Source of the DNA: Linepithema humile
Taxonomy: Eukaryota; Arthropoda; Insecta; Hymenoptera; Formicidae
Assembly: GCF_040581485.1 (NCBI RefSeq)
Contig: NC_090131.1
Span: 18,798,532-18,862,531, forward strand
Reading direction: 5' to 3'
DNA length: 64,000 nt
In this document: positions 59,817-64,000 of the stretch, one piece after another
How positions within the stretch are numbered: position 1 is the stretch's first letter
Layout: the number at the start of each line of letters is the position of its first letter
Notes under the pieces: generated by a model
Databases searched by the model: none
Told to the model about the DNA's origin: nothing
The model's input: the letters and a program-made list of their open reading frames with translations, nothing else
Position numbers and translations under genes: made by a program

Positions 59817-62244
59817 TGTCGACGGCAACGACACTCTTCCGATCCCCTTCATCCTCGTAGCCATAATTTTGCGCACTGCTAAACATACACGTTCTAAAAC
59901 GATGTTTATATCGTAACAAAGTTTTACCGTCAGCTTTAGAGAACTCCATTATTTCGTTATCTTAAATTTTGTGATAAACGTTTTTTGCATTGCGTTATAT
60001 TTCTATTATTATTGACACAGTTTTAAATTGTAAAATAACTTTCAGAATATCTCTTTTCGCCAATTTTATTTTGGCAATTTATAGAGAAGTTTGAAAAAGA
60101 AATAAGAAATCCCTAAGTAAATTATCCAAATATATCTTTAGATATTTTTTGTCAAAATAATGAAAATGTCGATATTTGACGACTTTAATCGCATTTATGA
60201 TTGATATATTTAGCTTGTTCGCAAAAGTAAGTAGAACGGGAAGATATATATTTAGGGTAATATTGGTGTATACATTTTTAATCGATTCTCATGGGGATAT
60301 CTAATACGCAAGTCTTAGCAGTGAATCGTTCTTGGATGAAAATTATACCGATGGGACTTTCGGGTTTCAAACACACTTTCACCCCACGGAACTTCTATTT
60401 TCGATTTCCAATTACTCACTGAGCTGTCGGCAGGGATATGAGGGTAACGATTATTAATGGTCTGTTGACTGTGAATTTATAATACATTTTGGGATATCGT
60501 AGTGTGCGATAAAATAACTGAGAAACACGTGCTGCGTGTATCTAATAATTAAAAAATGCTATTTAGGGAAATGACATTTGTGTTTTGTGTAAAATTGACA
60601 GCCGAAAGATCGGAAAAAAGCTTTCAATATAAAATTCGATGTTTGAAAAGTCATCGTCGTATAGAGTTTCGTAAAATCGAGTATTTAGGAGAATAAATTC
60701 TGATAATTAAAAAAACATGATAGTAACTATGCAAGAAGGAAATTATTTTTGTTGTATTAAATATTTTAAATATAAATATTATATTCTTAGCACGCACGGC
60801 ATACGAATTCCTTACTTTTCAGAGAATAATGTTAAAGATAATCACGTACAATGAGATCGACGCATGCGAGGGACCTTTCATCGCGCGATCATGCACAAGG
60901 ACGACAGAAGATTGTCAAGGACGCAATAACGCCGCGAAAATACTCTTATTTTCTGCATATTTGCACTCGGACAACGTCGCTTGTAATTTGCCTGCCCCGG
61001 CTTTAATAATACTTTACGATGTATTTCACGAACGTGTTAATCAGATCGAGTACAATCAGCGGGAAAGAAAGTGCGCTCCTCGAGAGTACGTACAAGGAAC
61101 AAGGGATATACACGCGATTCTTCGCGTGCCCCCGCATATTCACGTTGGTAAGAAGAAAATTGGTGTCTTGGATCAAGGCAGACTCCTCTCATCTGTCGAG
61201 CAGGGAAAGAGAGAGACAGAAAGACGAAGGAACGAACGAGGTAGAATCGGCCGTAACCATTCCGTGCTGCCCTTCTGCCATTCCCTCCTCTCCCCCTTTC
61301 GGAGGCCACAACGTACCTTCGTATCTGCGTGCATCTTCTCGCTCTCCATCTTTTCCTCTTCGGCGGCAAGAACTTGCGACTTTAACCACAGCAAAGTGGG
61401 CATGGCGAACTTAAAGACCGTGACCGATACGATTTAGGGGCGCTCATTTTTCTTAACCGCCGCTATAACAGTGTCGACTGCCACGTATTATCTTGAAATC
61501 GAGATGACTCTACGGAACCGACAGGATGTACGTTAGTTAAGCTTTAATTAGAGATGAGGGCGTGCGAAATGTATCTGCTGGCGTAACCTCGCGGCCTCGT
61601 CCTAGTCGATGTATCTTTTATCGATCACGGGCGCGCAGCAATAAAGTACGTAAAGTATATTTTGTTTCATCGAGAGTTACATATTATAGTGTCGCAAACT
61701 ACATTGACAGAAGAATTGCTTTAAGATCTTTTGCTAAATTCAATTTCGTAAATTATTTGAAAGTTTATTTGTATTTATGAGAGAACGTTTTTTTTTTCTT
61801 ATTTATATTTTTCTTTTTTAACGAATTTTTAAAATTACCGAAGGTAGAAATTGTGTTCTAATATTGAAAATAATAGAACTAATATTTACACAGGCGGATA
61901 TCGAAAACATCGGTAGCTTGTACTTTACTTAGTTTCTGAAAACAAAATCAAGGAAAATATAGGAGAGATCCAGGTTGTTTCTCGAACCAACGCTTCCGCT
62001 TGTTTGAGGAACAATCTTCTTGTTCGCCGCGCTCAAACAAAATTCATGACAGATTTGTAAAACCTAAAGCTTATCGTCGAAAGTTTTGCCGGAAACAATC
62101 GGCGCGATATCATTGCCTTGTTCGCTCGAAAATAATCAAACGCCGCTGCCTCGCCGAGCACCTTGTATTGTGCGCAACTCCGCAAGCGGATTATTGGTTT
62201 TGTCGGATTCGAGTTGCGCGAATCGTCGAACCCCGGGCGCAGTA
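59817..62244. other. non-coding; no gene recognised
   Basis: 59940-60800 and 61760-61960 are AT-rich. 60829-61437 is a 202-codon + strand frame preceded by an acceptor-like TTTTCAG, but it has no domain, shares its DNA with open minus-strand frames, and changes character along its length. I treat it as chance. 61780-61830 is T-rich. Confidence 0.55.
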
Positions 62245-62641
62245 CACTCAAAAAAATATTTCGCTGATGTAGTTAGATTTCTAGATATCGCAACAAGAAT
62301 GTATCGCTATTTTTCGTATCTGTGAAAACATTGTTTGTCACATATAGAATTTATAGCAGTAATGTTCTAGCAATAGCTTCTGAAAAATTTAGGTACCATT
62401 GCTAAATGTTATTCATTGCATGATCTAACACGTGATTGATCTTATATAGATAAGCGCTTTAGAGAAACTTTCTTTTTAAAGTTCACAAACAATACAGATA
62501 TATATTCTGTTTCTGTCATCTAAACTGATTAAGTAATTATATATGCAATATCACAACAGTTGCTAATCATTTATCTGTTTTAGTTAATTTTTTACACCTA
62601 GAAAATTTTAGCTATTATTGCAAGATCATTTTTTTTGAGTG
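62245..62641. mobile_element. MITE-like non-autonomous DNA transposon, copy 2 (inverted)
   Basis: A 397-bp element in the opposite orientation to the copy at 6229-6624, with the same CACTCAAAAAAAT / GAGTG-ending termini. By eye there are four substitutions and one extra base in the terminal T/A run across the whole length. TA flanks it on both sides (62243-62244 and 62642-62643), as Tc1/mariner-type insertion would leave, but copy 1 lacks TA. It encodes no protein. The near identity implies recent mobility or gene conversion. Confidence 0.85.
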
Positions 62642-64000
62642 TATACATACACAGCTTCCTAACATACGAAGTTTTCATCGACGTGGCGTTGCTTCGTTTA
62701 TATCTCGAGTGTACTTGAGCGCGTCGTTAAATTTGCCTTAGGCGGGCAACGGGAGGGATCACAAGTATTCTCAAAGAAGTTTTAACGAACTATTTCGATC
62801 CCCTTATTCGAATCTAGGCAACAACTACGATCAAGGGAACAATCTGTAAGAAACGCGAGAAGCACCAGCGTCAGAATCTCATCTGATCTGCACGCAGTAA
62901 GAATGCGCCGAAAGTTTCGCTAATTTGTAGAACTCTCCCCTGTAAATATGGAGCTCGCTGGATCGGCGAGGAGAGTGGCATCTTCGGAAAGCGTACCGTC
63001 ACGGTGAAAAACCAAGATTGCAAGGGACAAGAACCCTCGAAACTCGCGCGAAAGGGAGTTACCTAGACTACGGTGGAGCTAGCTCGGTGGTAGGTCGATA
63101 GGTAGGCGGAAGGATCGCGAAGGAGCAAAACGCAGAAAAGGGACACCAGGATCGGCAGAATGGGAGGACCGTTACGCCGCCTTCGAATCGCCGTGGATTT
63201 GATCCCGGCTCATTGTGCGATCGAAATCGATGGGATCCAATTAACCTCCCTTTAAGAGGGTCGCGGGCCCTATTGTCCCTCTGTACATACGATTCCGCCT
63301 GTGCAACGCGGTCGCGGCGTGAGGAGGCTGGGTGCCACGGTATAATCCACCATAACATTATCGACCTCTTCCCTCCGCTCCCGCGGTGAAACCATCTTAC
63401 AAAGGGTACGTATACTCTTTCTTATTTCCTGTTTGATCCCTCTTCGCTTCCTCCGCGCGTCTTTACGGTTTCCCGGTGCGGATGCGGAGGGGAAACCGGC
63501 GAAACGTCATTATAGAGATTTCCTCTAATTGATCTTTCCCCGTCGACGATGCGGACGTCTGTCGATGTGTATAGTCCCGTGACGAAAGAGTCCGTTAAGT
63601 GATGGACACGAGGGACGCGTGTTCGCGCGTGTGCATGTTTACAGCATTTCTGTCTCTCTGTCGATCTCGGATATAAAAACTGTCATTCCTCTCTATATTT
63701 TTATCTCTTTGTAAATTATCTTTTTAGTGGAGAGATTAAAAAACATTAGATTAGAAAACATAATTTCAACTGCAAATGCTATAAGAAATTTCAGAAATTA
63801 TTTGCCATGACTGCGGAACATTTTTCAAAATTCATGTCCCGCTTTACATTTAATATTGTAATCGCTAACTTTAATATTAACCTTTGATCAGCGTGTTTGC
63901 TTTATGTACGAAACTCACGCGAGGAGTTCTCCGCGTATCTCACGCGAAGAATCTCTCTGTTAAAGTTCTTTTTAATGGCACCTACAATAAGACATCTTAT
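62642..64000. other. non-coding to window end; no gene recognised
   Basis: 62700-63660 is GC-rich and 63660-63880 AT-rich. A minus-strand frame of 96 codons at 63068-63358 has no domain. Nothing else is supportable. Confidence 0.55.

Noticed and set aside
60829..61437. 202-codon + strand open frame after an acceptor-like TTTTCAG
   Set aside because: No recognisable domain, opposite-strand frames are open over the same DNA, and no convincing donor follows.

Overview
The window looks like non-coding chromosomal DNA from an insect, most likely a hymenopteran and plausibly an ant. This is an inference from genome style: GC-rich, CpG-rich blocks alternate with AT-rich blocks, GA/CT microsatellites are common, there is a short (TTAGG)n-type tract, and there are no operons, bacterial genes, tRNAs or rRNAs. 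I could not assign a species or locus.

No complete protein-coding gene is recognisable. Most open frames longer than 60 codons lack domains, are low in complexity, or run through GC-rich DNA in several frames at once, so I treat them as chance. The best coding candidate is a 71-nt exon on the + strand at 26880-26950. It has a branch-point-like motif, a long pyrimidine tract and CAG in front of it, begins with GTAAGT, and is followed by a second GTAAGT. That layout is the signature of a recursive-splice (ratchet) site. If it is real, much of the window is intron of a long + strand gene. Weaker candidates are small ORFs at 3272-3442 and 7465-7647.

Layout: 1-4950 is GC-rich DNA with purine/pyrimidine-biased tracts, then AT-rich DNA. 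4950-6010 holds three diverged copies of a TAATTACGG/TGAAG/ATAAC module, with a fourth relative at 38.06 kb. 6140-10960 holds six diverged copies of a second module built around ACAAATGAT; the first is abutted by a ~396 bp transposon-like element. 7240-7650 looks like a promoter or 5' leader. 10960-26800 is unannotated DNA with hairpins, microsatellites and one TATA-type promoter candidate. 26848-26956 is the splice module. 27-47 kb is mostly featureless, with CpG-rich blocks at 38.2-39.5 kb. 47-57 kb has two local duplications, a strong hairpin and a G-quadruplex-prone tract. 59.76 kb has a cluster of three CACGTG E-boxes. 62.25-62.64 kb holds the second transposon-like copy, inverted and about 99% identical to the first.

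The elements do not form a pathway. The coherent picture is a gene desert or giant intron containing regulatory sequence, old local duplications and a recently active short DNA transposon family. All alignments were made by eye.
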